A stretch of DNA of 50,628 bases from Acidovorax sp. (GTDB lineage: Bacteria; Pseudomonadota; Gammaproteobacteria; Burkholderiales; Burkholderiaceae_C): assembly GCF_022763525.1 (NCBI RefSeq), contig NZ_JALEGG010000189.1:1-50628 (forward strand). The letters are read 5' to 3'. Position 1 is the first letter of the stretch; each line of letters opens with the position of its first letter. Positions 1 through 12,048 of the stretch are shown here, in pieces. The position numbers and the translations under genes are program-made. Under the pieces are notes generated by a model. The model ran no database searches. It worked only from the letters and a program-made list of their open reading frames with translations, and was not told where the DNA came from.

Positions 1-497
1 AGGAACATGGTTCCCGCGGTCAGGCTCACCACCGCAGTCAGTCGGAATCCAAAGCCAGGGCTCAGAACCAGACCCGCAGAGCTTTCCAGCGCGACAGCAA
101 TACCCAGCGACTGGAACAAGGCGAGAGCCAGCGTTCCATAACGGGTGTACTGTGTGATCTTGCGACGTCCGGCTTCGCCTTCCTTCTTCAACTGTTCAAA
201 GGTGGGCACCACGTAGGTCATCAGCTGCATGATGATCGACGCCGAGATGTACGGCATGATCCCCAGAGCGAAAACCGTGAAGCGCGAAAGCGCCCCCCCC
301 GAGAACATGTTGAACAGGTTCAGGATGCCGCCCTGCTGGCCACTGAACAGCTGCTGAAGCTGAGCTGGATCGATACCTGGCACAGGGATATGAGCCCCGA
401 TGCGATACACGACCAGCGCCAGCAACAGAAAAACCAGACGGCGACGCAGGTCGCCGAACTTGCCGGTCTTTGCGATTTGAGCCGCGCTAGTAGCCAC
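1..497 (-). CDS. secY: Protein translocase subunit SecY (N-terminal 165 residues, cut by window edge)
   Basis: This is the central channel of the SecYEG inner-membrane translocase. The visible part has the SecY start (residues near 10-20 read [15 protein letters not shown]), a first membrane helix, the plug region with PVPGID, and a second helix containing [16 protein letters not shown]. The start is a GTG at 497, with GGA eight bases upstream; no ATG lies near the family start. It is the last visible gene of the spc operon, 24 bases after rplO. The 3' part lies beyond position 1, so completeness cannot be judged. Confidence 0.95.
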   Translation of the reverse strand, partial: MATSAAQIAKTGKFGDLRRRLVFLLLALVVYRIGAHIPVPGIDPAQLQQLFSGQQGGILNLFNMFSGGALSRFTVFALGIMPYISASIIMQLMTYVVPTFEQLKKEGEAGRRKITQYTRYGTLALALFQSLGIAVALESSAGLVLSPGFGFRLTAVVSLTAGTMF

Positions 498-521
498 AGG
501 TTTTTTCCTTCAGAGTCACAC

Positions 522-953
522 TCAGGCGAGGCTGCCACCGGCAGCTTCGATCGCTGCCTTGGCACCGGCCGTCGCACCCACACCGCTCAGCTTCACAGCC
601 TTAGTGAGGGAACCGCTCTTGATGACCTTGACCACTTTGGCCAGCTCACCTACCAGACCGGCTTGCTTGAGCGCCAGGACGTCCACTTCGGCCAGGCCGA
701 GTTGGTCCAGCGCTGTCAGCGTCACTTCTGCATTGAACTTGAGCAGGTGCGACTTGAAGCCACGCTTGGGCAGGCGACGTTGCAGAGGCATTTGACCGCC
801 TTCGAAACCCACCTTGTGGTAGCCACCTGCGCGCGATTTCTGACCCTTGTGACCACGGCCAGCGGTCTTGCCCAGACCGGAGCCGATACCACGGCCTACG
901 CGGCGCTTGGCATGCTTGGCACCGGCAGCGGGCTTGATGCTATTGAGTTCCAT
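522..953 (-). CDS. rplO: 50S ribosomal protein L15
   Basis: L15 binds 23S rRNA late in large-subunit assembly. The 143-residue product is of normal length and opens with [19 protein letters not shown] glycine- and lysine-rich RNA-binding extension follows ([18 protein letters not shown]) before the globular C-terminal domain. It sits between rpmD and secY, its standard spc-operon position, 10 bases after rpmD. Confidence 0.97.
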   Translation of the reverse strand: MELNSIKPAAGAKHAKRRVGRGIGSGLGKTAGRGHKGQKSRAGGYHKVGFEGGQMPLQRRLPKRGFKSHLLKFNAEVTLTALDQLGLAEVDVLALKQAGLVGELAKVVKVIKSGSLTKAVKLSGVGATAGAKAAIEAAGGSLA

Positions 954-963
954 GATCGATCTC

Positions 964-1146
964 TCAGAGGACTTTGACCAGATAGCTGATCTTGTTAATC
1001 ATGCCGCGCACTTCAGGCGTGTCCTGCAGCTCGCTCACGCTATTGAGCTTGCGCAGGCCCAGGCCACGAACGGTGGCGCGGTGCGATTCCTTGGTGCCAA
1101 TCGGGCTGCGCACCAGTTGAATCTTGACGGTTTGTTGCGTTGTCAT
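964..1146 (-). CDS. rpmD: 50S ribosomal protein L30
   Basis: L30 is a small protein of the large subunit. The 60-residue product has the family core [20 protein letters not shown] followed by LRKLN. Length and position between rpsE and rplO match other proteobacteria. The gap to rpsE is 14 bases, so co-translation within the spc operon is expected. Confidence 0.96.
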   Translation of the reverse strand: MTTQQTVKIQLVRSPIGTKESHRATVRGLGLRKLNSVSELQDTPEVRGMINKISYLVKVL

Positions 1147-1160
1147 TCTCAGGCTCCGAT

Positions 1161-1679
1161 TCAGGCGAAGATGTCTTCGACCGTCTTGCCACGCTTGGCC
1201 GCCACATTCGACGGAGTCGTCGAGTTGACCAGCGCATCAAAAGTGGCACGCACCATGTTGTAGGGGTTGGACGAACCATGGCTCTTGGCCACGATGTCGG
1301 TCACGCCCAGCACTTCGAAGACCGCGCGCATGGGACCACCAGCGATGATGCCGGTACCCTTGGGAGCGGGAGCCATCATCACGACAGCGGCGCCATGATG
1401 GCCCGTCACGTTGTGGTGAATGGTGCCGTTCTTGAGCGAGACCTTGACCATGTTGCGACGGGCTTCTTCCATCGCCTTTTGCACGGCAGCAGGCACTTCC
1501 TTGGACTTGCCCTTGCCCATGCCCACGCGGCCGTCACCATCGCCAACCACCGTCAGTGCGGCGAAACCGAGAATACGGCCACCCTTCACGACTTTGGTCA
1601 CGCGGTTGACCGCGATCATTTTTTCGCGCAGACCGTCGTCCTGGCCTTCGCTCTGCACTTTGGGTTGAAATTTAGCCAT
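1161..1679 (-). CDS. rpsE: 30S ribosomal protein S5
   Basis: S5 is a small-subunit protein near the decoding centre that affects translational fidelity. The 172-residue product has an N-terminal double-stranded-RNA-binding-like domain ([20 protein letters not shown], then [16 protein letters not shown]) and a C-terminal domain containing [11 protein letters not shown]. Length is normal. It lies in the usual order between rplR and rpmD. Confidence 0.97.
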   Translation of the reverse strand: MAKFQPKVQSEGQDDGLREKMIAVNRVTKVVKGGRILGFAALTVVGDGDGRVGMGKGKSKEVPAAVQKAMEEARRNMVKVSLKNGTIHHNVTGHHGAAVVMMAPAPKGTGIIAGGPMRAVFEVLGVTDIVAKSHGSSNPYNMVRATFDALVNSTTPSNVAAKRGKTVEDIFA

Positions 1680-1696
1680 TTTGTATTCCGCTCCGC

Positions 1697-2062
1697 TTAG
1701 AACTGCAGGCCGGCTTCACGGGCTGCGTCGGCCAGGGCCTTGACGCGACCGTGATAGGCAAAGCCTGCGCGATCAAATGCAACCTTCTCGACACCAGCAG
1801 CCTTCGCCTTTTCAGCGATGCGCTTGCCGATGATCTGGGCTGCAGCGGCATTGCCACCCTTGCCCGAACCGCCGAGCGACTTGCGCACGTCGGCTTCTGC
1901 CGTGGAAGCGGAAGCCAGCACCTTGCTGCCGTCGCCGGAGATCACACTGGCGTAGATATGGAGGTTCGTACGGTTCACGGTGAGACGCGCCACGCCTTGC
2001 TGTGCAATGCGGATGCGGGTCTGGCGCGAACGACGAAGACGCTGCTCTTTCTTGGTCAACAT
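1697..2062 (-). CDS. rplR: 50S ribosomal protein L18
   Basis: L18 helps bring 5S rRNA into the large subunit together with L5. The 121-residue product starts [19 protein letters not shown], a basic tail, and contains [11 protein letters not shown] and the C-terminal [20 protein letters not shown] typical of L18. It lies 11 bases after rplF in the spc operon. Confidence 0.97.
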   Translation of the reverse strand: MLTKKEQRLRRSRQTRIRIAQQGVARLTVNRTNLHIYASVISGDGSKVLASASTAEADVRKSLGGSGKGGNAAAAQIIGKRIAEKAKAAGVEKVAFDRAGFAYHGRVKALADAAREAGLQF

Positions 2063-2073
2063 GTTGCAGCTCC

Positions 2074-2607
2074 TTATTTCTTCTTGGTCTCTTTGATCGT
2101 GATCTTTTCGTCCGCATAACGGATGCCCTTGCCCTTGTAAGGCTCGGGAGGACGAACAGCACGGATCTCGGCGGCGATCTGCCCCACGCGCTGACGATCA
2201 GCACCCTTGATCACCACTTCCGTGGGGGTGGGGGTGGCAACCGTGATGCCAGCAGGCATTTCGACGTTGACCGGATGCGAGTAGCCGACAGCCAGGTTCA
2301 GCTTGGAGCCGGAGGCAGCAGCCTTGTAACCCACACCGACCAGGCTCAGCTTCTTCTCGAAGCCCTTGCTGACGCCGACCACCATGTTGTTGACCAACTG
2401 GCGAATCGTGCCGCTCATGGCATTGGCTTCGCGGGAATCATTGACAGGCTCGAAGCTGAGCTTGCCATCCTTGTTCGACACCTTCACCAGCACGTTTTGT
2501 GCGAGCGACAGGGTGCCGCCAGAGCCCTTCACGGAGATCTGGTCTTCTTTCACGGACACATCCACGCCAGCGGGGATGGTCACGGGCATTTTTCCTACTC
2601 GGGACAT
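2074..2607 (-). CDS. rplF: 50S ribosomal protein L6
   Basis: L6 is a large-subunit protein near the factor-binding site. The 177-residue product begins [17 protein letters not shown] and has the two repeated L6 domains. The conserved end [14 protein letters not shown] is followed by a lysine-rich tail. A GAGGAG-like ribosome-binding site lies just upstream. Position between rpsH and rplR is canonical. Confidence 0.97.
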   Translation of the reverse strand: MSRVGKMPVTIPAGVDVSVKEDQISVKGSGGTLSLAQNVLVKVSNKDGKLSFEPVNDSREANAMSGTIRQLVNNMVVGVSKGFEKKLSLVGVGYKAAASGSKLNLAVGYSHPVNVEMPAGITVATPTPTEVVIKGADRQRVGQIAAEIRAVRPPEPYKGKGIRYADEKITIKETKKK

Positions 2608-2632
2608 TTCAGTTTCTCCTCAATGCCGCGGG

Positions 2633-3028
2633 TTAGGCCACATAGCAGAGCACTTCGCCACCGACACCGGTAGCGCGCGCCTTGCGATCGGTCATCACGC
2701 CCTTGGGTGTCGTGACAATTGCCACGCCCAGACCGTTCATGACTTGTGGAATGGAATCACGGCCTTTGTAGACACGCAGGCCAGGGCGGCTGACGCGCTC
2801 GATGCGCTCAATCACAGGGCGGCCTGCGTAGTACTTCAGGGCAATTTCGAGTTCGGACTTGCCAGCTTCGGTTTTCACCTGGAAGCCGTCGATATAACCT
2901 TCGTCCTTCAGCACTTGGGCGATGGCAATCTTCACTTTGGAAGAAGGCACCAGCACCGTGGCCTTGGCCACCATCTGTGCGTTACGGATGCGGGTCAGCA
3001 AGTCAGCGATGGGATCACTCATGCTCAT
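2633..3028 (-). CDS. rpsH: 30S ribosomal protein S8
   Basis: S8 is a primary 16S rRNA-binding protein and, in E. coli, the translational repressor of the spc operon through a site near rplE. The 131-residue product starts [18 protein letters not shown] and ends [15 protein letters not shown], the conserved RNA-binding C-terminal fold. Whether S8 represses this operon cannot be told from sequence alone. Confidence 0.97.
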   Translation of the reverse strand: MSMSDPIADLLTRIRNAQMVAKATVLVPSSKVKIAIAQVLKDEGYIDGFQVKTEAGKSELEIALKYYAGRPVIERIERVSRPGLRVYKGRDSIPQVMNGLGVAIVTTPKGVMTDRKARATGVGGEVLCYVA

Positions 3029-3048
3029 GTTTAATCTCTCCTGCCTGC

Positions 3049-3354
3049 TTACCAGCTGGCCTTGGTGACACCAGGGATGTCGCCATTGAAAGCCAGTTCA
3101 CGAATCTTGGCGCGGGCCAGACCGAATTGACGGAAGGTACCGCGGGGGCGACCGGTGATTTCGCAACGGTTGCGCTGGCGCGTGGGGTTCGCGTTGCGGG
3201 GAAGCTTCTGCAGGCCCAGCCGGGCTGCATCACGCTCTTCGTCGCTGCGCTTGGCGTCACCGGCGATCGCCTTCAGTTCCGCATACTTTGTTGCGTACTT
3301 GGCGGCCAGTTTTTCGCGCTTCAGTTCGCGCTGGATCAAAGCTACTTTAGCCAT
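3049..3354 (-). CDS. rpsN: 30S ribosomal protein S14 (zinc-independent form)
   Basis: S14 assembles late into the small-subunit head. The 101-residue product has the long, zinc-independent architecture: no CxxC pairs, and the conserved core [19 protein letters not shown] followed by the end PGVTKASW. It lies between rplE and rpsH, eight bases after the rplE stop, in standard order. Confidence 0.96.
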   Translation of the reverse strand: MAKVALIQRELKREKLAAKYATKYAELKAIAGDAKRSDEERDAARLGLQKLPRNANPTRQRNRCEITGRPRGTFRQFGLARAKIRELAFNGDIPGVTKASW

Positions 3355-3362
3355 ACCCTGCC

Positions 3363-3902
3363 TCAGTTCTTGAACGGGAAACGGAAACCAGCCAGAAGCG
3401 CCTTGGCTTCTTCGTCGGACTTGGCCGTCGTGGTGATGCTGATGTTGAGACCGCGCAATGCGTCGACCTTGTCGTACTCGATCTCAGGGAAAATGATCTG
3501 TTCCTTGACACCGATGTTGTAGTTGCCGCGGCCGTCGAAAGCGCGGCCGGAGATACCACGGAAGTCACGGACGCGGGGCAATGCCACGGTCACGAAACGG
3601 TCCAGGAACTCATACATCTGCACGCCGCGCAGCGTGACCATGCAACCGATGGCCTGGCCTTCGCGGATCTTGAAGCCGGCGATAGCCTTCTTGGCCTTGG
3701 TCACCACGGGCTTCTGGCCAGCAATCTTGGTCAGGTCAGCCACAGCGTTGTCCATCACCTTCTTGTCCGAGACTGCCTCGCTCACGCCCATGTTCAGGGT
3801 GATCTTGGTCAGACGCGGAACCTGCATCGGCGAGGTGTAACCGAACTGCTTGGTCAGTTCGGGAGCGATCTTGTCGCGGTAAATTTCTTGGAGTCGTGCC
3901 AT
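3363..3902 (-). CDS. rplE: 50S ribosomal protein L5
   Basis: L5 binds 5S rRNA and contacts P-site tRNA. The 179-residue product contains [18 protein letters not shown] near the start, [20 protein letters not shown] in the middle and the end typical of L5. Length is normal. It follows rplX by nine bases. Confidence 0.97.
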   Translation of the reverse strand: MARLQEIYRDKIAPELTKQFGYTSPMQVPRLTKITLNMGVSEAVSDKKVMDNAVADLTKIAGQKPVVTKAKKAIAGFKIREGQAIGCMVTLRGVQMYEFLDRFVTVALPRVRDFRGISGRAFDGRGNYNIGVKEQIIFPEIEYDKVDALRGLNISITTTAKSDEEAKALLAGFRFPFKN

Positions 3903-3911
3903 GTTTACCCC

Positions 3912-4232
3912 TTAGGCCGCCTTGATTTCAGCGCCGCTGGACTTGAACACGCGAACGCGCGTGCCGTCAGCCTGCACCTTGATGCCCACGCGATCAGCCT
4001 TGCCGGTGGCGGCATTGAAGATGGCGACATTGGACTGGTGAATCGGCATGGCCTTTTCAACGATGCCGCCGGTCGTGCCCTTCATGGGGTTTGGCTTGGC
4101 GTGCTTCTTGACCAGGTTGATGCCATCGATGACGAGGTAGGAGTCGTCCTTGCGCAGCGACACCGTGCCACGCTTGCCCTTGTCACGGCCGGTCAGCACG
4201 ATGACTTCGTCGCCCTTGCGAATCTTGTTCAT
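3912..4232 (-). CDS. rplX: 50S ribosomal protein L24
   Basis: L24 starts assembly of the large subunit on 23S rRNA. The 106-residue product begins [20 protein letters not shown], which is the KOW motif, and continues with VKKHAKPNP, a conserved L24 segment. It follows rplN by nine bases in the spc operon. Confidence 0.97.
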   Translation of the reverse strand: MNKIRKGDEVIVLTGRDKGKRGTVSLRKDDSYLVIDGINLVKKHAKPNPMKGTTGGIVEKAMPIHQSNVAIFNAATGKADRVGIKVQADGTRVRVFKSSGAEIKAA

Positions 4233-4241
4233 GGCGCGTCC

Positions 4242-4610
4242 TTAGAGAACTTCAGGAGCCAGGGACACGATCTTCATGAACTTCTCGGTACGCAGTTCAC
4301 GCGTCACGGGTCCAAAGATGCGGGTGCCGATGGGCTCCAACTTTGCATTCAGCAACACGGCTGCGTTGCCATCGAATTTGACGAGCGAGCCATCGCCACG
4401 ACGAATACCCTTCGCCGTACGAACCACCACTGCACTGTAAACCTCGCCTTTTTTGACGCGGCCACGTGGAGCGGCTTCTTTGATGCTCACCTTGATGATG
4501 TCGCCAACGCTTGCATAGCGACGCTTCGAGCCACCCAGCACCTTGATGCAAAGGACGGACTTGGCGCCGGTATTGTCGGCAACCTCTAACCGAGATTCTG
4601 TCTGGATCAT
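4242..4610 (-). CDS. rplN: 50S ribosomal protein L14, first gene of the spc operon
   Basis: L14 lies at the subunit interface of the 50S particle. I place the start at the ATG at 4610 because every L14 begins [17 protein letters not shown]. This gives the usual 122 residues and leaves GGGAAT as the ribosome-binding site; an in-frame start 21 bases upstream would add an unusual tail. The S10-operon genes that precede rplN in E. coli (rpsQ, rpmC, rplP) are not upstream. Instead there is a promoter and then glpD. Confidence 0.97.
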   Translation of the reverse strand: MIQTESRLEVADNTGAKSVLCIKVLGGSKRRYASVGDIIKVSIKEAAPRGRVKKGEVYSAVVVRTAKGIRRGDGSLVKFDGNAAVLLNAKLEPIGTRIFGPVTRELRTEKFMKIVSLAPEVL

Positions 4611-4704
4611 TTCAATATTCCCAACTTGCACCAGAAGACCACGGCCCCAGAGAACTTCTCAAGGGCTGCAAATCAGCCAGTCAGTCTTGGGCCCGTCGTC
4701 CGCA

Positions 4705-4721
4705 CTGCAAACCATTTGCAG
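4705..4721 (-). promoter_or_regulatory. Perfect hairpin in the 5' leader of the spc operon
   Basis: The arms CTGCAAA and TTTGCAG are perfectly complementary across a three-base loop. They lie inside the roughly 150-base untranslated leader between the promoter at 4769-4797 and the rplN start. Leaders of ribosomal operons often carry sites for autogenous control, but no specific ribosomal-protein site was recognised. Confidence 0.45.
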
Positions 4722-4768
4722 CACTTCCCGCTGGGCAGAAACTTCACGCAGGAAACGCGAAGCCCTCG

Positions 4769-4797
4769 ATTATTGCAAAATGGAACGCCACAGTCAA
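4769..4797 (-). promoter_or_regulatory. Sigma-70-type promoter of the spc operon
   Basis: On the minus strand there is a -35 hexamer TTGACT (4797-4792), a 17-base spacer, and a -10 hexamer AATAAT (4774-4769). This is five of six matches at each box with ideal spacing. It would start transcription near 4762, about 150 bases ahead of rplN. It lies just before the glpD stop codon, so the ribosomal operon starts in the glpD-rplN gap. Confidence 0.75.
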
Positions 4798-4805
4798 GTG
4801 GTTCG

Positions 4806-6413
4806 TTACGCCGGGGCGTGCAGATACTGTTGCGCAAGCGCCAGGAAGGCTTCCAGCCCCGGATCTGTGCCCAGCTCTTCGCGGAGGACTCGTGCCACAG
4901 CAGGCGCGAGTTCGATGGCACGGCGCGCATCCAGGAACAACAGGCGTGACCGGCGGGCCAGCACGTCTTCCACGGTGCGGGCATATTCGAACCGCGCTCC
5001 AAACCGCACCATGGCGACGGTCAGCCCCCCCCCCAGATCCTCGCCCGCACCGGGCAGCGCCTGCACGGCCGTCGCGTCACTCCCATAGGAGTGCAGACCC
5101 GGCGCGTCACTGATGCGGTGGCGGACGGCCTCCTGGGGGGTTCCCACCAAGGGCAACTGATTCGTCACACCAGCAGGCTTGCCGCTGAGCAATCCAGCAG
5201 CGACGCATTTTTGCAACACATCCTCGGCCATCGCGCGGTAGGTCGTCCACTTTCCGCCCGTCACTGTGACCAGCCCCGAGCGGCTGGTGAGCACCGTGTG
5301 CTCCCGGCTGAGACTCTTGGTGTTGTCGCCGTCGTCATCCTGGGGCTTCACCAGGGGCCGCAGCCCGACCCAGACGCTCCGGATGTCTTCGAGTCGCGGA
5401 GCCCGGGTGAGGTACCGGGCGGATTCTTCCAGGATGAAGCGCACCTCCTCCCGGAACGGCGCGGGCTCGCGCACGATGTCCTGGCGCGGGCTGTCCGTGG
5501 TGCCCAGGATCAGCTTGCCGAGCCAGGGAACGGCAAACAGCACCCGTCCGTCGGCGGTCTTGGGCACCATCAGGGCGTGGTCGGAGGGCAGGAACTCACG
5601 GTCCACCACGATGTGCACCCCCTGGCTGGGAGCGACCATGGGCTTGACTGGGCGCCCCGTCGCCTCGCCATCCATCTGCCGCAGCGTGTCCACCCAGACC
5701 CCCGTGGCATTGACAACTGCGCGAGCGCGCACGGTGAATTGCCGGCCCGACTCAGTGTCTTCGCAGACGAACCCAGCGACCTTGCCGTCTTCGTGGATCA
5801 GCGAGCGCGCCGGGCAGTAGTTGAGAACCAGCGCCCCCAGGCTGGCCGCTGTGCGGGCCAACGCAAGGGCCAGCCGCGCATCATCGAACTGGCCGTCCCA
5901 GTATTTGACGCCGCCCTGGAGTCCGTCGGCCCGGGCCGTGGGCAGGCATTCGAGGGTGCGTTTGCGGCCCAGGAACTGGGTGGCACCCAACCCGGCCTTG
6001 CCGGCCAGGGCGTCATACATCAACAGCCCGATGCCGTAGAAGGGGGTCTCCCAGAAGCGGTAGGACGGCATGACAAAAGGCAGCGGCTGCGCCAGGTGAG
6101 GGGCGTTGTGCAGCAAGGTGGTGCGCTCGTGCAGCGCCTCGCGCACGAGGGCGATGTTGCCCTGCGCCAGATACCGAACCCCGCCATGCACCAGCTTGGT
6201 GGCGCGCGACGAGGTGCCTTTGGCAAAGTCGTGTGAATCCACCAGGACCACGCTGTAGCCCCGCGCGGCGGCGTCCACCGCCACACCCAGGCCCGTGGCC
6301 CCACCACCGATGACGGCCAGGTCATAGTGGTACGGCTGGGCCAAGCGCTCCAAAAGATCGGCTCGGGGGGTAGGGAGGGGGGCAGCGGCGGTGGTCATGG
6401 GGCAATTGTCCAT
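4806..6413 (-). CDS. glpD: Aerobic glycerol-3-phosphate dehydrogenase
   Basis: This FAD enzyme oxidises glycerol 3-phosphate to dihydroxyacetone phosphate at the inner membrane, feeding electrons to quinone. The N-terminal FAD fold reads DLAVIGGGATGLGVAVDAAA; further family segments are SSRATKLVHGGVRYL and VTGGKWTTYRAMAEDVL. Product length is about 535 residues from the ATG at 6413. A second ATG lies at 6398. An upstream GTG-type extension would run through a palindromic control site and is unlikely. It belongs to the glycerol regulon but is separated from the transporter operon by a terminator and its own control region. Confidence 0.93.
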   Translation of the reverse strand: MDNCPMTTAAAPLPTPRADLLERLAQPYHYDLAVIGGGATGLGVAVDAAARGYSVVLVDSHDFAKGTSSRATKLVHGGVRYLAQGNIALVREALHERTTLLHNAPHLAQPLPFVMPSYRFWETPFYGIGLLMYDALAGKAGLGATQFLGRKRTLECLPTARADGLQGGVKYWDGQFDDARLALALARTAASLGALVLNYCPARSLIHEDGKVAGFVCEDTESGRQFTVRARAVVNATGVWVDTLRQMDGEATGRPVKPMVAPSQGVHIVVDREFLPSDHALMVPKTADGRVLFAVPWLGKLILGTTDSPRQDIVREPAPFREEVRFILEESARYLTRAPRLEDIRSVWVGLRPLVKPQDDDGDNTKSLSREHTVLTSRSGLVTVTGGKWTTYRAMAEDVLQKCVAAGLLSGKPAGVTNQLPLVGTPQEAVRHRISDAPGLHSYGSDATAVQALPGAGEDLGGGLTVAMVRFGARFEYARTVEDVLARRSRLLFLDARRAIELAPAVARVLREELGTDPGLEAFLALAQQYLHAPA

Positions 6414-6428
6414 GGATGGGACAAAATC

Positions 6429-6444
6429 TAAGGGTTTACCCTTA
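6429..6444 (-). promoter_or_regulatory. Palindromic operator candidate upstream of glpD
   Basis: TAAGGGT and ACCCTTA form perfect 7-base arms around TT, ending about 16 bases upstream of the glpD start. The 12-base core GGTTTACCCTTA (6433-6444) recurs exactly at 13252-13263 between glpS and glpR. A shared regulator of the glycerol genes is the simple reading. Which protein binds is not shown by sequence. Confidence 0.5.
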
Positions 6445-6508
6445 AATTCTTGACGCTTTGGGAGAGCGCCGCCCTGGCCCACAGGCAAAGGGAGGCGCTC
6501 TCGAAATT

Positions 6509-6529
6509 AAAAAAGGCAGCAGTCGCCTT
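6509..6529 (-). terminator. Intrinsic terminator downstream of the glycerol transporter operon
   Basis: Read on the minus strand, AAGGC and GCCTT pair across a seven-base loop and run into six T residues (6514-6509). It lies about 220 bases after the glpV stop. It would end the glpS-to-glpV transcript before glpD, which then needs its own promoter. Confidence 0.5.
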
Positions 6530-6750
6530 GTGGGCTCCGGCTGCCGGCAAAGCCGCCCGGGGTGCGGCGGCGGGAGAGCCAGGGATCCTTTGCACGCATC
6601 GAGCGGAAAGTGTGTGCTGCGGATCGGGAGGGCTGCAAGGCGCCAAGCACGGCAATCGCCGCAGCTCTTGCGAGCATTGGCAACGCTGCAGCCGGCCCGA
6701 GTCCGCAGACGCACACGGCGCGGTGATGCATGCAGAGGATCCCCAGGGGA

Positions 6751-8484
<1,734 letters not shown>

Positions 8485-8556
8485 TGCTGTCTCCTCAGAT
8501 GGAACCCCCTTGGGTAGAACGACACCGGTCCGGGGGGAGTCAGACCGGCACTTGCA

Positions 8557-8665
8557 CTCTCAAAAACCATAGCTGCCAGCGCTTGATGGATGCGGATTTC
8601 AGACCAACAAGGCCTGAGAACACCACATAACAAGCGCGACCAGCTCACTTTTTCATAGCAAAATC
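8557..8665. repeat. AT-rich palindromic repeat, family B, copy 1
   Basis: About 109 bases with the imperfect inverted ends AGCTGCCAGCGCTTG (8571-8585) and CAAGCGCGACCAGCT (8631-8645), flanked by CAAAAA and CTTTTTC. It is clearly related over its whole length to the copy at 45215-45321. It shares the core AGC-n-C-n-n-GCGCTTG with shorter copies at 17621-17690 and 36187-36246. It lies between glpU and glpV and overlaps the glpU stop codon by two bases, so its hairpin could affect RNA stability or expression of glpV. Confidence 0.7.
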
Positions 8666-8972
8666 AGCCCTTGCGCAGGATCAGCGCCAGCAGCGCCATG
8701 GACAGCACAAAGCTGATCCAGACCGAAGGCTCGCTCTCCAGCGTGAGCCACTGGGCGATGCGCCCGCTCATGCCCACAAAAATCAGGTTCACATAGGCTG
8801 CGGTGAGCAAGCCGATGAATAGGCGGTCGCCCCGCGTGGTGGCAATGGGCAGGAAGCCTTTGCGCAGGGTGGTGGGCGACTTGATTTCCCACACCGTCAT
8901 GCCGATGAGCATGAACACGATGCATGTGAAAAACACCGCGACGGGCAGTGTCCAGGCCATCCAGTCAAACAT
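8664..8972 (-). CDS. glpU: Small membrane protein of the glycerol importer (DUF2160, GlpU type)
   Basis: A 102-residue protein with three or four predicted membrane helices, the first near residues 7-28 (WTLPVAVFFTCIVFMLIGMT). It contains PTTLRKGFLPIATTRGDRLF, typical of the DUF2160 family found next to glycerol ABC transporters. Its exact role is unknown. I choose the ATG at 8972 over the one at 8978 because AGGGGG lies six bases upstream of it and none at the right spacing serves the other. That ribosome-binding site is part of a dispersed repeat (8979-9045). Confidence 0.8.
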   Translation of the reverse strand: MFDWMAWTLPVAVFFTCIVFMLIGMTVWEIKSPTTLRKGFLPIATTRGDRLFIGLLTAAYVNLIFVGMSGRIAQWLTLESEPSVWISFVLSMALLALILRKG

Positions 8973-8978
8973 GGGCAT

Positions 8979-9045
8979 CCCCCTGAGCGCCTGCGGCGCT
9001 TCCCCCAGGGGGGACGCAGCCCGTGGCCGGGCGAAGCCCGTTACT
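8979..9045 (+). repeat. GC-rich palindromic repeat, family A, copy 1
   Basis: It begins CCCCCTGAGCGCCTGCGGCG and continues through a CCCCC-AGGGGGG hairpin, GACGCAGCCC and GGCCGGGC. The same pattern recurs at 10887-10963 (reverse), 14095-14160, 15738-15812 and inside recG at 27786-27863. It lies between glpQ and glpU. On the minus strand its CTCAGGGGG end provides the glpU ribosome-binding site. Confidence 0.75.
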
Positions 9046-9121
9046 CGGCTGCCGCTGGTATGGCGAGCGCCCTGCGCCCTGCTGTGGTTTCGTGTGGTTC
9101 ATGTGTTTGCTTCCCTTCACA

Positions 9122-9926
9122 TCAGACGCGGCCCATGGCGAAGCCCTTGGCGATGTAATGCCGCACAAACCAGATCACGATGGCGCCGGGCACGATGGTC
9201 AGTACGCCAGCGGCGGCCAGCGTGGCCCAATCCATGCCGCTGGCGCTCACGGTGCGCGTCATCGTGGCCACGATGGGCTTGGCGTCCACGCTGGTCAGCG
9301 TGCGGGCCAGGAGCAGCTCCACCCAGCTGAACATGAAGCAGAAGAACGCTGCCACGCCCACACCCGCCTTGATGAGCGGCAGGAAGATGGTGAGGAAGAA
9401 GCGCGGGAACGAGTAGCCGTCGATGTAGGCCGTCTCGTCGATTTCGCGCGGGATGCCGCTCATGAAGCCTTCCAGGATCCACACCGCCAGCGGCACGTTG
9501 AACAGCAGGTGCGCCAGCGCCACCGCGATGTGCGTGTCCATCAGCCCCACGGTGGTGTAGAGCTGGAAGAACGGCAGCAAGAACACGGCCGGGGGCGTCA
9601 TGCGGTTGGTCAGCAGCCAGAAGAACACATGCTTGTCGCCCAGGAACTGGTAGCGGCTGAACGCGTACGCGGCCGGCAGCGCCACCGTGAGCGAGATGGC
9701 CGTGTTGATACCCACGTAGATCAGGCTGTTGATGTAGCCCGAGTACCAGGACTCGTCGGTGAAGATGGTCTTGTAGTTGTCCCAGGTGAAGTTCTGGGGA
9801 AAAAACGAGAACGTGGACAGGATTTCCGCGTTCGTCTTGAAGCTCATGTTGACCATCCAGTAGATGGGCAAGACCGCGAACACCAGGTAGGCAACAAGGA
9901 AAATCGATCGCTTCTGGAAGCGCTTT

Positions 9927-9934
<8 letters not shown>
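9122..9934 (-). CDS. glpQ: Glycerol ABC importer permease (GlpQ type)
   Basis: A 270-residue inner-membrane permease with six predicted helices, starting MNEKRFQKRSIFLVAYLVFA. The cytoplasmic EAA loop, which docks the ATPase, reads GIPREIDETAYIDGYSFPRF and continues into FLTIFLPLIKAG. It overlaps the end of glpP by eight bases, so the two permeases are probably translationally coupled and form a heterodimer. Confidence 0.87.
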
Positions 9935-10823
<889 letters not shown>

Positions 10824-10886
10824 CCCAGCTCTCCAGAACGTAGGCATCGCCCACTGCGGACAAAACCGACGCGGCGGAATCGAAGG

Positions 10887-10963
10887 GACGCCCAGCAAGG
10901 GCCGCCCCGCAGCAAAGGGCGTCGCCCCCCTTCAAGGGGGAAGCCGCGCAGCGGCTCAGGGGG
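10887..10963 (-). repeat. GC-rich palindromic repeat, family A, copy 2
   Basis: Read on the minus strand it starts CCCCCTGAGCCGCTGCGCGG, continues CTTCCCCCTTGAAGGGGG, then the segment GCTGCGGGGCGGCCCTTGCT and ends GGGCGTCC. It is the cleanest copy in the window. It fills most of the gap between glpT and glpP within the operon, where a strong RNA hairpin could separate expression of ATPases and permeases. Confidence 0.8.
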
Positions 10964-10970
10964 TGCTCAT

Positions 10971-12047
<1,077 letters not shown>

Positions 12048-12048
12048 C

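Larger units (their letters stand above)
6414..6750. other. Intergenic region between glpV and glpD
   Basis: This 337-base gap holds no convincing gene on either strand. It contains a palindrome at 6429-6444, an inverted repeat with perfect 9-base arms (GAGAGCGCC at 6462-6470 and GGCGCTCTC at 6494-6502), and a terminator at 6509-6529. A short palindrome GATCCCC-A-GGGGATC touches the glpV stop codon. The stretch from about 6530 to 6735 shows nothing I can interpret. Confidence 0.6.
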
